Source of the DNA: Novacetimonas maltaceti
GTDB lineage: Bacteria > Pseudomonadota > Alphaproteobacteria > Acetobacterales > Acetobacteraceae
Reading direction: 5' to 3'
NCBI RefSeq assembly: GCF_002906255.1
Contig: NZ_POTC01000010.1
Coordinates: 32,932 to 96,931, forward strand
Length of the DNA stretch: 64,000 nt
Under the pieces are notes generated by a model, which was given only the letters and a program-made list of their open reading frames with translations, had not been told where the DNA came from and ran no database searches. This document shows positions 1 to 9,100 of this stretch, piece by piece; the stretch's first letter is position 1, and every line of letters begins with the position of its first letter. The translations under genes were made by a program, and so were the position numbers.

Positions 1-155
1 AGGGTGACCGACCATTCCCGTGGCGTCAGCGCCGCAAGGTACGGCAGCGCGAGGGGAACCATCTGGCGTCGTCGGGTCTTGAAAATCGTCCGGTCCGTCT
101 TGGAACGGTAATGGGAGGGCTGGATGATGAGCAGTTTTGGATGGCTGATGGACAT
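1..155 (-). CDS. B12-binding-domain radical SAM protein, N-terminus only
   Basis: The gene starts with ATG at 155 and runs off the left edge after 51 full codons. The visible protein begins MSISHPKLLIIQPSHY and continues with a basic stretch (FKTRRRQMVPLALPYLAAL). That is how cobalamin-binding domains of B12-dependent radical SAM enzymes begin, with a LLIIQPS beta strand followed by LALPYLAALTP. The radical SAM CxxxCxxC motif would lie outside the window. The upstream frame is closed by a TAA about 13 codons before the ATG with no better start between. The exact reaction cannot be told from this fragment; methyltransferases and hopanoid- or bacteriochlorophyll-type enzymes share this start. 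Confidence 0.7.
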   Translation of the reverse strand, partial: MSISHPKLLIIQPSHYRSKTDRTIFKTRRRQMVPLALPYLAALTPREWSVT

Positions 156-721
156 AACAAAATCTATGGCAATGATGGGGGAACGAACGTTTTTTTATGA
201 TAATCCTGTTATGAGGCAGGATAGTCAGCGGCCTCGTGCTGTCCAGATTGAATATATCTATATGTTATATATCAACGCCATGGTTTAATCCGCGCAATAT
301 ACCCATACCGCATACCGGCCTTGTGAAAAACTATAGCCTTGTCGGCGGATTATCGATTCATGGATAAATATAGAGTGAAAAACAATACTTGAATAAATCA
401 TAAGAAGATATTTCGCATGACTGAACTTTTTCTGATTTGTGAAATAACATGAAGTGTTATTTTTGATGTTCAGGAAAGTCATGAAGTTGTTCGTTTTCAT
501 GCGCACGTTTCAAAAATGAATACCTGATATATCCCGTGCGAATATGTATGTTTATCCATCATGGCGGGCATGCGCGACGCATCGCCGCCTGTCGTGCGGC
601 AACGCGGAACGGTTGGTACGGCACGGTGGCGTGTTGCGTGTATTTTACGATATGGTCGGCGGTCTTTGCCACGATGACGTGGCGCGACCCGGCCCGGCTT
701 TGCCGCCCGGGTGGCTGGATT
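156..721. other. Intergenic region without a convincing gene
   Basis: This stretch separates the divergent radical SAM and SulP genes. It is AT-rich between about 190 and 520 compared with its neighbours, which fits promoters for both. The reading frame of the SulP gene is open back to 536, but that part translates into a Cys/His/Trp-rich sequence unlike the family's N-terminus. I take it as non-coding. I see no clear terminator or operator. Confidence 0.5.
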
Positions 722-2428
722 ATGGGCGATATTGGTATCATGGTCATGAAAACAGGTGCCGCACACGGCCCGCGCGCATCCGTGCCGGGGGGATGGCGCG
801 CGCGCATGCGTGACGTCATCGCGGGGATATCGCTGGCGTCGATGAACATCCCGCAGGTGCTGGGCTATACCCGCATTGCCGCCATGCCCGCGGTGACGGG
901 GCTGTATACGGTGCTGCTGCCACTGGTGGCGTTCGCCTGTTTCGGCGCGTCGCGGCATCTGGTGGTCGCGGCCGATTCCGCCACCGCCGCCATCTTTTCC
1001 AGCGCGCTGGGCCGCATGGCCCCGCCGGGCAGTCCGCATTACATGGCGCTGGTCAGCATGGTCGCACTGCTCAGCGCGGGATTCCTGCTGGTTGCGCGCC
1101 TGTTCCGCCTTGGCTTCCTGGCCGATTTCCTGTCGCGCACCGTGCTGGTGGGGTTCATGGCGGGGGTGGGGATCCAGGTCGCGCTGGCGATGGTGCGCGA
1201 CATGCTGGGCATCGTGACCACCGCGCACAACCCGCTTTTGCAACTGGTGCAGACGCTGGCGCACCTGCCACATGCCAGCGGGCCGACCATGGTGCTGTCG
1301 GCCTGTGTCGTGGGGCTGATCATGGTGGGCGACAGGCTGGCGCCGCGCGCGCCACTTGCGCTGGTGACGGTGGTGGGGTCGATCATCGCCAGCATGGCGT
1401 TCGACCTGTCGCGGCATGGGATAGAGACGCTCGGCCCGATCGAAAGCGGCCTGCCGCGCCTGCATTTTCCCGATGTATCATGGAACGACATGCTGGCCCT
1501 GCTGCCGGTCGCCACGTCGTGCGTGTTCGTCATCATTGCGCAGAGTGCCGCGACATCGCGCGCATTCGCCCTGCGGTTCCATGACCCGGTGGATGACAAT
1601 GCGGACATCCTTGGCCTGTGCGCGGCCAATGCGGTGGCGGGGCTGAGCGGGACCTTTACCGTCAATGGCAGCCCGACCCAGACCGCGATGGCCGCGCGGA
1701 CCGGTGCGCGCACGCAACTGGCGCAACTGACGTTCGCCGCCGTGACGGCGGTGGTGCTGGTATTCCTGACGGGGCCGCTGCGCTACCTGCCGCGCTGTGT
1801 GCTGGCCTCCATCGTCTTTACCGTGGCGGTGGGGATGATCGACCTGCGCGCGATCCGCGCCATCCGGCGTGAAAGCCCCGGCGAATGCGGGCTGGCGCTG
1901 GTGACGGCGGCGGCGGTGGTCGGCATCGGGGTGGAACAGGGGATCTTCCTTGCCATCGCGCTGTCGCTGTTTCGCCATGTGCGCCACAGTTACGAACCCC
2001 ACACCATGATCCTGTGCCATGACCCGCATTCCGGCCTGCTGGAACCGCGCGGGGTCGCGGGCGGCGTGCGGACATCGCCGGGACTGGTGGTCTACCGGTT
2101 CTGCGCGGACCTGTTCTATGCCAATTCCGCCCGGTTCGTCGCGGATGTGCGCGTGATGGCGGAAGGGGCGTCCGCGCCGCTGTCCTGCCTTGTGGTGGAT
2201 GCCAGCGCCATTACGGACATTGACTTTTCCGCCGCCAGCGACCTGCGCGACCTGTTTACCGCCCTGCGCGCGCGCGGCGTGACCGTGATCTTCGGGCGGG
2301 TCAGTCCCTACCTGCGCGCCGACATGGACCGCCACCGCATCACCCCCGTGGTCGAACCCGCCAACATCCACGCGCAACTCCATACCGCCGTGGCGGCGGC
2401 AGAGGCGATCATCCGGCAGGAAAAGTAA
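722..2428 (+). CDS. SulP family anion permease with C-terminal STAS domain
   Basis: This is an inner-membrane transporter of the SulP family (sulfate, bicarbonate or dicarboxylate as anion; the substrate is not readable). The N-terminal SulP signature is clear: RDVIAGISLASMNIPQVLGY followed by PAVTGLYT. About ten to twelve hydrophobic segments follow, then a soluble STAS domain in the last ~125 residues (LVVDASAITDIDFSAASDL contains the typical D-S/A-S loop). The frame is open from 536. I start at 722 because the family begins only 20-35 residues before RDVIAG; ATGs at 740 and 746 are equally possible. The gene is convergent with aroA, and the space between is filled with palindromic repeats. 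Confidence 0.85.
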   Translation: MGDIGIMVMKTGAAHGPRASVPGGWRARMRDVIAGISLASMNIPQVLGYTRIAAMPAVTGLYTVLLPLVAFACFGASRHLVVAADSATAAIFSSALGRMAPPGSPHYMALVSMVALLSAGFLLVARLFRLGFLADFLSRTVLVGFMAGVGIQVALAMVRDMLGIVTTAHNPLLQLVQTLAHLPHASGPTMVLSACVVGLIMVGDRLAPRAPLALVTVVGSIIASMAFDLSRHGIETLGPIESGLPRLHFPDVSWNDMLALLPVATSCVFVIIAQSAATSRAFALRFHDPVDDNADILGLCAANAVAGLSGTFTVNGSPTQTAMAARTGARTQLAQLTFAAVTAVVLVFLTGPLRYLPRCVLASIVFTVAVGMIDLRAIRAIRRESPGECGLALVTAAAVVGIGVEQGIFLAIALSLFRHVRHSYEPHTMILCHDPHSGLLEPRGVAGGVRTSPGLVVYRFCADLFYANSARFVADVRVMAEGASAPLSCLVVDASAITDIDFSAASDLRDLFTALRARGVTVIFGRVSPYLRADMDRHRITPVVEPANIHAQLHTAVAAAEAIIRQEK

Positions 2429-2429
2429 T

Positions 2430-2616
2430 GGTTTCCAAAGGGCAATGCCCTTTGGTGGGGGTTCGGGGACAACGCCCCTGAGGAAGTCGGCGTTTGCCCC
2501 ACCCGGGCTCTGCCCGGACCCGGCAGGGATCGCGATCCCTGCACCCTGATTCATTAAAAGTCATGGTTTGCAAAGGGTAATACCCTTTGCCGGGTTTCAG
2601 GGCAGCGCCCTGAGCC
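2430..2616. repeat. Intergenic palindromic repeat family A (two hairpins plus linkers)
   Basis: The unit contains CCAAAGGGCAATGCCCTTTGG at 2435-2455 and a second copy with CAAAGGGTAATACCCTTTG further on. A CCGGGCTCTGCCCGG hairpin, an AGGGATCGCGATCCCT palindrome and AGGGCAGCGCCCT also occur. Similar blocks are at 8227, 13838 and 54719. It lies between the convergent ends of the SulP gene and aroA and could end transcription from both sides. Confidence 0.8.
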
Positions 2617-2622
2617 TCCGTG

Positions 2623-3888
2623 TTACCCGCAGGGCTGGATCTTCACGCCCAGCGCCCGCAGCGTATCCCAGTAAGCCGGGAACGTCTTGCCCACGCAGCC
2701 GGGATTGAGGATCGAAATCTCCGGGATCTTCAGCGCCGCAAGGGCGAAGGACATGGCGATGCGGTGGTCGTCATAGGTCTCGATTGCCACTTCTTTCGCG
2801 GTCTGCGCGGGGTCGGGGCTGGGGAACACCAGCAGGTCGTCGCCTTCTTCGCGTGCGTAGGCGGGATTGATGCGCTGCATCTGGGTTGCCAGCGCATGCG
2901 TGCGGTCGCATTCCTTGACGCGCAGGTTCTCGATCCCGACAAAGCGCACAGGTGTTGCGTTGAACATCGCCATGACCGCCAGCGTCGGGATCGCGTCCTG
3001 CATCTGCGACCCGTCGATCACGGCAGGCATATGGGGGAAGGACTGGATCACGCGCCACGCGGCGGCATCGGGCTGCGTGAAATCGTCGATGGGAAAGCCG
3101 ATGTCGATCGCGCCGCCCGACAGGGCCTCGGCCGCCCACAGGTACGTCGCGGCGGAGGCATCGGGTTCGATGCGGAAATCGGTCGCGCTATACCCGCCCG
3201 GCGCGACGGTCCATGACGCGTCATCGCCCGCCGTGACGCTGGCGCCAAAGGCACGCATCGCCGCGATGGTCAGCCCGATATAGCCCTGCGCCCCGATATG
3301 CGGGCCGGACAGGCTGATGCGCACGGGTTTGCTGCTGCATGCCGCCATCATCAGCAGGGCGGAGACATACTGGCTCGACAGGCTGGCGTCGATTTCCACC
3401 GCCCCACCCGACAGCCCGCCGGTGCCATGGATGGTGACGGGGGGGCAGCCGCTTGGCGCGCTGGCGTCGATGCCAAGCGTGCGCAGCGCGTGCACCAGCG
3501 GGGCGATGGGGCGGCGCGCCATGTTGGCGTCCCCCCCCACGACCACCGTGCCGCGCACCAGCGCGCTTGCCGCCGTCAGGAACCGCACCGCCGTGCCCGC
3601 ATTGCCCAGGAACAGCGGGCCATCCGGCGCATGCAGCGTGCCGGATGAATGCACGACGAAGCTGGTGGCATCGGGCTGCTCCACCTCCACGTCCATCTGC
3701 CGCAGGGCCTGCGCCATGTACAGGGTGTCGTCGCTTTTCAGCGCGCCGGTCAGCCGCGACGTGCCACGCGCCAGCCCCGCCAGCAGCAGGACACGGTTGG
3801 TCACGGATTTCGACCCCGGCAGGACCACGCGCCCCTTCAGCGGGGCGGTCACGGGCTCGATGCTCAGGCAGGGGAGGGGCGCGTTCAT
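2623..3888 (-). CDS. aroA: 3-phosphoshikimate 1-carboxyvinyltransferase (EPSP synthase)
   Basis: This is the sixth step of the shikimate pathway, making EPSP from shikimate-3-phosphate and phosphoenolpyruvate in the cytoplasm. The 421-residue protein has the two signature regions of the family: LPGSKSVTNR near residue 24 and LFLGNAGTAVRFLTAA in the PEP-binding loop. The frame is open up to 3966, but ATG at 3888 has a GGAAGACGGA purine-rich stretch upstream and gives the usual length and start (MNAPLPCLSIEP). An ATG at 3909 is the alternative. In E. coli-type enzymes the loop reads GNAGTAMRPL; here AVRFL follows. I do not claim any inhibitor phenotype from that. Confidence 0.93.
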   Translation of the reverse strand: MNAPLPCLSIEPVTAPLKGRVVLPGSKSVTNRVLLLAGLARGTSRLTGALKSDDTLYMAQALRQMDVEVEQPDATSFVVHSSGTLHAPDGPLFLGNAGTAVRFLTAASALVRGTVVVGGDANMARRPIAPLVHALRTLGIDASAPSGCPPVTIHGTGGLSGGAVEIDASLSSQYVSALLMMAACSSKPVRISLSGPHIGAQGYIGLTIAAMRAFGASVTAGDDASWTVAPGGYSATDFRIEPDASAATYLWAAEALSGGAIDIGFPIDDFTQPDAAAWRVIQSFPHMPAVIDGSQMQDAIPTLAVMAMFNATPVRFVGIENLRVKECDRTHALATQMQRINPAYAREEGDDLLVFPSPDPAQTAKEVAIETYDDHRIAMSFALAALKIPEISILNPGCVGKTFPAYWDTLRALGVKIQPCG

Positions 3889-4017
3889 GAAAAGTCCGTC
3901 TTCCGTCATGATGGGGTGGCATGGCCCGTTTTCGTCCGGATCAGGCGATATCCGTGCTGCGGTCATATCACCGCGCCATGCGTTTTACCAAGGGCCGCCA
4001 TCATGTTCCCGCCGTGC

Positions 4018-6159
4018 TCAGGCCCGCGCGCGCGGGTCGGGGCAGGCCGCGCCGGGCGTGAAAAAGACATTCCCCCGGCCCAGTTCGGTGGCGACGATGA
4101 TCAGCCCGCCCAGCGCGGCACTCAGTGCGATGCGCGTGCCCGTATCGCCGGAGGTCCGTTCCATGCCATGGAGGCGTTCGAACGTGGCGCGGACCTGATG
4201 CGCCAGCGCGGCAGGCCCCGTGGCCGCGTGCGACAGGGCGTCGAACAGGGCCGACAGGTCCGCGCGCGCCTTTGCGGGGATGCGCGGATCGCCACGGAAA
4301 TCGCGCAGGTACAGCAGGTTGCGGCCAATGGTCATGACCGAAAATGCCCCGTGCAGCCACGCATCCGTCAGGCGGTCGCCCCTGTGCCCCATATGCGCGA
4401 TCAGGTTTTCCATGCCCTGTATGATGCCGCCGATCCAGACATCCTCCTCCATCCGCGCGGGCGTGCGCCCGATGCGGTGCAGGTTGCCCAGCGTGCGGGC
4501 ACGGAACAGCGCGCAGAACCGCCGCAGGTTGAACGGCAGCACGTAGCGGAAGACCAGAACCCCGAAGCCAAGGCCGCTGAGCAGCGCGAACGTGGTGTTG
4601 AACCATTGCAGTTCGTCGATGCGGCTGTGGTTGTCGAGGCCGAGCAGGTAGGGAAAGAAATTGCTGAACGACGCGGCCATCGCCGCCGTCGACGGGTTGC
4701 GCGTGGCCAGTCCGCCGATGAACATCGGGATCGCGATGCTGAAGCACAGCATGGGATAGGCCGAGGTCAGCGGCATCACCACGAAGACCGGGACCACGGC
4801 GGCCATCGCAGCCCACACCGCGCCATAGAAGAACGCCGCACTGGCCAGCACCGTGTTGCTGAAGGAGGCGAAGCGCGCACACACGACACAGACGAAGGTG
4901 ACGAACAGCGCGCCCTGCGCCCATGCCGTCGTCTCCCATATCAATGCCGCCGTCAGGACCGCGACGCCCGAACGCAGGCCGTTATGCCATGCGGCATGCC
5001 AGTTGTCGGGGCGCGGCAGGCTGAAACGCCCCGGCGTCAGCGCCTTGCGCGGGTCATCGGCAAAGCAGGCGAGGAGGTGGGAAATCTCGTGCAGCAGCAG
5101 TTCCATCCCCTGCAGCACGATCCGGTCGCCGGTTGCGGCCTCGATCGCCGCGCTGTCGGTCATGGGGCGCGCGGTCCATGCGATGCCATCCGCGCACCGC
5201 CGGGTCAGGTGCGCCATGTCCGCGCGCATCCGTGCAAGTGCGCGCGCATCCCCCAGCGCGTCGGGCAGAAGCCCCAGCAGCGCGATGGTATCGTCAATGA
5301 CCGCGCCCGCCATGGCGGAATGGCCGGGGATCGCCAGCAGCCTGCTGCGCATGCCCAGGCCCCGCGAGGTCATGCGCGTGACCAGCCCCAGCGTCGCGCG
5401 GGCAAAGGCGACGGCGTGCTTTTCACGCCCGACCTCGATCGCGCTGAATTCGATCCGGTCATTGAGCAGCAGCGCGCGCGAAAAGATGCCATGCAGGTCG
5501 CCCTCTGGCGGGGGGCGCCCGGCCAGGATGTCGCGCACCGCCATGGCCGCCTGCGTGATGATCTGGCGCAACTGCGTCGTCACGGCCTCACGCGCCTGGG
5601 CCGCCACGTTGGGCAGGCACACCATGCCCACCACCATTTCACAGATCACCCCCAGCAGGATGTAGCTGCCGCGCGCCATGGCAAGGGTGAAGACCTGGTC
5701 CGCGATGGCCGTCGCGCTCAGTGCCACGATGGCGCAGGTATAGGCCGTCAGCACGAAGGCGTAGCTGCGGAAATTATGCACCAGCGTGCCCAGCGCCGTG
5801 CACAGCCCGACCCACAGCGACAGCGCGGGAAAGAACAGCCACGGCGACTGCGGGAAGGCCGCGATCAGCACGATGGCCGAGGCAATGCCCGCCAGCGTGC
5901 CGACAATGCGCCAGTGTGCCTTGGAAATGCTCTCGCCGCGCGTGCCCTGCGCCACGATCCATACGGTCATGGGCGCCCATTGCGGTTCACCCAGTTCCAT
6001 GCCGAATGCGATGGCCAGCGCCAGCAGGGCCGCGATGGTGGTCCGCAGCGAAAAACCCGCCGCCGTCAGGCGTGGCGCGTACAGCCACGCCCCCGGCAGC
6101 GCGGTGGTGAAGGGGCGTGCAGGGAGGCGCCACGGGAGGCGCGAAAGGAAGGGCCGCAT
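4018..6159 (-). CDS. FUSC family membrane protein (fusaric acid resistance/AaeB-like exporter)
   Basis: This 713-residue protein has two blocks of about six hydrophobic segments each, roughly residues 35-180 and 385-540, separated by a long soluble region. That is the architecture of FUSC/AaeB proteins, which export aromatic carboxylic acids. The first block carries the typical stretch GEPQWAPMTVWIVAQGTRG followed by KAHWRIVGTLAG. I chose ATG at 6159 (MRPFLSRLPWRLPAR); a longer frame to 6237 has no better ribosome site. AaeB-type pumps normally work with a membrane-fusion partner such as AaeA, but none is adjacent here. It is divergent from the Rrf2-like regulator, which may control it. Confidence 0.8.
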   Translation of the reverse strand: MRPFLSRLPWRLPARPFTTALPGAWLYAPRLTAAGFSLRTTIAALLALAIAFGMELGEPQWAPMTVWIVAQGTRGESISKAHWRIVGTLAGIASAIVLIAAFPQSPWLFFPALSLWVGLCTALGTLVHNFRSYAFVLTAYTCAIVALSATAIADQVFTLAMARGSYILLGVICEMVVGMVCLPNVAAQAREAVTTQLRQIITQAAMAVRDILAGRPPPEGDLHGIFSRALLLNDRIEFSAIEVGREKHAVAFARATLGLVTRMTSRGLGMRSRLLAIPGHSAMAGAVIDDTIALLGLLPDALGDARALARMRADMAHLTRRCADGIAWTARPMTDSAAIEAATGDRIVLQGMELLLHEISHLLACFADDPRKALTPGRFSLPRPDNWHAAWHNGLRSGVAVLTAALIWETTAWAQGALFVTFVCVVCARFASFSNTVLASAAFFYGAVWAAMAAVVPVFVVMPLTSAYPMLCFSIAIPMFIGGLATRNPSTAAMAASFSNFFPYLLGLDNHSRIDELQWFNTTFALLSGLGFGVLVFRYVLPFNLRRFCALFRARTLGNLHRIGRTPARMEEDVWIGGIIQGMENLIAHMGHRGDRLTDAWLHGAFSVMTIGRNLLYLRDFRGDPRIPAKARADLSALFDALSHAATGPAALAHQVRATFERLHGMERTSGDTGTRIALSAALGGLIIVATELGRGNVFFTPGAACPDPRARA

Positions 6160-6439
6160 TTTCACCGATATGACGCGGTCCGGGGCGTTCGTCACGCGAA
6201 TATTACAAATCTGGCGAAGCAAAATGCACGCTGGCACGCAGGTGCGTGCATCTGCCTCAATCCTGCCCCGTTATCGCCGTAAAGTCCCGTTCCATGGAGT
6301 GGCAGGCAGGCGCGCGGACAGGCCGTCAGGGTTATAAGAGACTGGTCTAATGTGTTGTCTGTTTGCAGATTTTATATAAAAGTGAAACTGGCGCCGTTGC
6401 GTCGCAGGACCCGTCATTGCGTGCGAGATGCAAAACTAG

Positions 6440-6871
6440 ATGCAGCTTTCCCTACATATAGACCATGCAGTGAAATTCCTTATCTGCATGACGCGACATT
6501 CCAGCGCGCCGGCCTATGCTCAGGACATCTCGGGCCGGTGTGGCCTGTCGGAGCAGGAAGCGGCGGGTGTCCTGCATGACCTGGATCGCTGCGGCCTGAT
6601 CGAACGCTGTGCCGGGGACGGGCTGCTGCGCCTGCGCAAGGACCCCGCGCGGGTGCGTGTCGGTGATATCGTCCGCTGTATCGAGGCCGCGCGCCCCGCC
6701 GCCCGGCAACCGGGTGCCTTTGCGCAGATGTTCGACATGGCGCATGCCGCCTTCATGGAGGCGCTGAACGACTATTCCCTGTCGGACATTGCCCGCCTGT
6801 CTGGCGGGGAGGCCGGAACTTCCGGCTTTGCCAAGGGCGTGCATGGCGTCTCCGTCATGGTGCCGGGATAA
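6440..6871 (+). CDS. Rrf2 family transcriptional regulator
   Basis: This small winged-helix DNA-binding protein (143 residues) resembles NsrR/IscR-type Rrf2 regulators. The N-terminus MQLSLHIDHAVKFLICMTRHS and the stretch YAQDISGRCGLSEQEAAGVLHDLDRCGLIER are the usual helix-turn-helix region. The C-terminal part LNDYSLSDIARL matches the family, but the loop that in NsrR carries three clustered cysteine ligands (between about residues 90 and 110) has no cysteine at all. It is therefore unlikely to bind an Fe-S cluster in the standard way. It is transcribed away from the FUSC exporter with a 280-base shared upstream region, so it may regulate that gene. Confidence 0.75.
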   Translation: MQLSLHIDHAVKFLICMTRHSSAPAYAQDISGRCGLSEQEAAGVLHDLDRCGLIERCAGDGLLRLRKDPARVRVGDIVRCIEAARPAARQPGAFAQMFDMAHAAFMEALNDYSLSDIARLSGGEAGTSGFAKGVHGVSVMVPG

Positions 6872-6892
6872 TCCGCGCCATCCGGTAAAGAA

Positions 6893-6970
6893 CGGAAGTT
6901 TCCGGTGAAGCTTTTTCAGAAGCTTCGAAGGGCATCCCATTCTTGAAAAAAGACGCCCCCAGATACTTTC
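6893..6970. repeat. Intergenic palindromic repeat family B
   Basis: The block holds GGAAGTTTCCGG, the GAAGCTTTTTCAGAAGCTTC hairpin and TTGAAAAAAGACGCCCCC. It sits between the convergent ends of the Rrf2-like gene and the MRJP-type gene. Related blocks occur at 8309, 17646, 22247, 27464, 48518, 52150, 57970 and 59683. Confidence 0.75.
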
Positions 6971-6992
6971 ATCCCTTGTCCTGCGGCGCGCC

Positions 6993-8144
6993 CTATCGCA
7001 CGGGCCTGAGATGCAGGTCCATGCGATAGATCGCAACCGGCAGGTTGAGGTGCGATCTGCCGTCGCGTTCGAACGTGGCCGTGCGGTTCAGCTGCACGGC
7101 GGGAATCCATAACGCGCCATCATGGGCGATCCACATGGCATCGGCCCAGACCAGCCGCCTGTCCGCCACCAGTGTCGTGGCCCTGCCTTCCGGCGTGATG
7201 CGCAGGATCCGCAACAGGTTGGTATCCGAAACATACAGGTTGCCATCCCCGTCAATGGCCGTCCCGCCGGTGGTGGGGGTGTCGTGGAACAGGCGCACCT
7301 GTTGCTCCAGCGCGGCGGGCGACAGGGTCGCATCCTCCAGTGCTGCAGTGGGGACAACCCACATCGGGCCGGAACTGGGCTGGAAATACAGCTTCGTCCC
7401 GTCGGGGGAGACCTCCAGCTGGTCGGTGTGGACGCGCGCGGGCCTGCCGTTGCTGACCAGCAGTTGCCCTTCGGCGTACATCGGGCGTTCGTCGGTGGTG
7501 GAGCGCGCATGCTCCAGCACCCGCCGCTGTCGCCCGGTCTTCATGTCCACCACCACCAGCCCCGGATCGCCCGCATCCGTCAGGAACAGGGTGGAGCCGT
7601 GGAAGCGCAGGTCGTCGATATAGGTATGGGGCGTGCTGGCGTCGGCCAGGCTGATGGTGCGGGTGACCTGCCCGGTGGCGATGTCGATGACCACCAGCTT
7701 TGCCTTCGCCCCCGTGGGGGGATTGGGCGCGCCGCCGACATTGGCCTCCCCTGAATCCACGACCCACAGCTTCCCGTCCGGGCCGAAGCGGATTGCGTTG
7801 ACGCGCACGAATGCGTGGTCGTTGTCATGCGTCGTATCCCAACTGTTCCATTTCGCGTCAGGATAGGGGCGGGCCGTGCCATCGGGGGCCAGTTCGGCCA
7901 CCGTCGGCCCCGGCGTGTCGCCCCCGCCCCAGTAGGGGAAGGACACGAACACCCGCCCGTCATCGGACACGGCCACGGCGTTCATCACCCGCCGGGAGGT
8001 ATAGGCGACCTTCAGCGCGGGGGATTCGGTGCGTGTCGGGGTGGCGGCAGCGGCCTGCGCCACGCCACCGCCCAGGCATAGTGCGAGGCCCAGCAGCGCG
8101 GGCAGGTGGCAACGGCCGGCGGGGCGGGAACGGAACAGGCGCAT
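6993..8144 (-). CDS. Secreted major royal jelly/Yellow-type beta-propeller protein
   Basis: A 383-residue protein with a signal peptide (MRLFRSRPAGRCHLPALLG then LALCLGGGVAQAAAA). It is followed by the repeated strands of the MRJP/Yellow (L-dopachrome tautomerase-related) family: VAVSDDGRVFVSFPYWGGGD, DGKLWVVDSG, TYIDDLRF, LFLTDAGDPGLVVVD and GTAIDGDGNLYVSDTNL. It should act in the periplasm. Bacterial members are of unknown function, and some are annotated as gluconolactonase-like. I start at ATG 8144, which has CCGAGGA upstream and opens the signal peptide; the frame runs on to 8483 but that part reads as repeat DNA. Confidence 0.8.
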   Translation of the reverse strand: MRLFRSRPAGRCHLPALLGLALCLGGGVAQAAAATPTRTESPALKVAYTSRRVMNAVAVSDDGRVFVSFPYWGGGDTPGPTVAELAPDGTARPYPDAKWNSWDTTHDNDHAFVRVNAIRFGPDGKLWVVDSGEANVGGAPNPPTGAKAKLVVIDIATGQVTRTISLADASTPHTYIDDLRFHGSTLFLTDAGDPGLVVVDMKTGRQRRVLEHARSTTDERPMYAEGQLLVSNGRPARVHTDQLEVSPDGTKLYFQPSSGPMWVVPTAALEDATLSPAALEQQVRLFHDTPTTGGTAIDGDGNLYVSDTNLLRILRITPEGRATTLVADRRLVWADAMWIAHDGALWIPAVQLNRTATFERDGRSHLNLPVAIYRMDLHLRPVR

Positions 8145-8226
8145 GCGGCATCCTCGGGCGGTGATGGGAAGACATCCTATCATCCCGTGGCCGGTCCGCT
8201 CATCAACGATCCGTGCGCCCGTCGTC

Positions 8227-8281
8227 ATGGCTCCCAAAGGGCAATGCCCTTTGGTGAGGGCGGGGGCAAAGCCCCTGAATG
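8227..8281. repeat. Intergenic repeat family A, short copy
   Basis: CCCAAAGGGCAATGCCCTTTGG is followed by GGGGGCAAAGCCCCTGAATG. This is the only family A copy here that is not between convergent genes. It lies downstream of the DUF1269 gene in transcription order and upstream of the MRJP-type gene, both on the minus strand. Confidence 0.75.
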
Positions 8282-8308
8282 GCATGCACACCATGCCAGA
8301 TGCGCGGA

Positions 8309-8358
8309 AACGGTAAAAAGAATGCCGCCCTTTTAAAAAAGGCGGCACCCGAAAACTC
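8309..8358. repeat. Intergenic repeat family B, partial copy with terminator-like hairpin
   Basis: GCCGCCCTTTTAAAAAAGGCGGC forms a perfect stem flanked by A/T runs. It sits 30-75 bases past the stop codon of the DUF1269 gene and probably terminates it. Confidence 0.7.
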
Positions 8359-8385
8359 TTATTCAATATGTGACAAAGGCAGGGA

Positions 8386-8925
8386 TCAGGCTGCCGGCGT
8401 GGCCTTCGCCGCGACTTCGCCAAGGGCCGCGCGCAGCTTTTCCTCATCGGCGGGCGACAGCGAGGTCTGCAGCACGCGGGCATGGCCCTTGAACTGCTTC
8501 AGGTCCGCCAGGACCTTCTCGGGCTGCGACTTGCGCACCAGGATGAACAGGGCGGAGGTGTTGACGGGGATCGTCGCCCCCAGCGACTTGATGAACTTGT
8601 CATCAATGCCGTAATCGCTCATGGAGCCAGCCAGCGCGCCCGCGCCAGCGCCCACGACGCTGCCCGCGACGAACCCGGCCAGCGGGTTGAGGAACAGCAG
8701 GCCCACCAGCGCGCCCCAGAACCCGCCGGAGAACAGGCCATAGGACGCGCCGACCTTCTCCAGGTTCACGCTCTGCTGCAGGTGGATCTTGCCTGCCGCG
8801 TCACGCACGACGACGACCGCGTCCTCCAGGTCGAGCAGGTATTCCTTTTCCAGCGCCTTGCATTCCGTCAGGGCGGCAGTGGCTTCGTCGATCGCGTCGA
8901 AACCGATGACAATCAGGTCGGACAT
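8386..8925 (-). CDS. DUF1269 family protein
   Basis: A 179-residue protein beginning MSDLIVIGFDAIDEATAAL, the conserved start of DUF1269. A central glycine/alanine-rich hydrophobic hairpin follows (FSGGFWGALVGLLFLNPLAG, then VAGSVVGAGAGALAG), ending in SMSDYGIDDKFIKSL, which is also typical. The hydrophobic part suggests membrane association. The family has no established function; members are often linked to envelope stress. The ribosome site GAGGAAACATAA lies directly before the ATG. It appears to be a single-gene unit. Confidence 0.85.
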   Translation of the reverse strand: MSDLIVIGFDAIDEATAALTECKALEKEYLLDLEDAVVVVRDAAGKIHLQQSVNLEKVGASYGLFSGGFWGALVGLLFLNPLAGFVAGSVVGAGAGALAGSMSDYGIDDKFIKSLGATIPVNTSALFILVRKSQPEKVLADLKQFKGHARVLQTSLSPADEEKLRAALGEVAAKATPAA

Positions 8926-9100
8926 TTATGTTTCCTCGTCAGCTTTGGTCATGGGACCAGCATACAGGGCACCCACTGGGTGCGATGTTGTAACACTACT
9001 GTATTCCCTCAAGGTTCCGTGACATTTTTCAGAATGGGAGCCCCCATGCCAGCGCAGGTCTGTCCCCCCTTGCGCCGGGGGCGGGGCCAGCAGGGCGCAC

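Noticed and set aside
536..721. N-terminal extension of the SulP gene
   Set aside because: The extra 62 residues are Cys/His/Arg/Trp-rich and unlike any SulP N-terminus; later ATGs give the usual length.
3649..6282. 877-codon plus-strand open frame opposite aroA and the FUSC gene
   Set aside because: It is a GC-rich antisense shadow with Arg/His/Gln-rich translation and no domain. Both minus-strand genes are well supported by family motifs.
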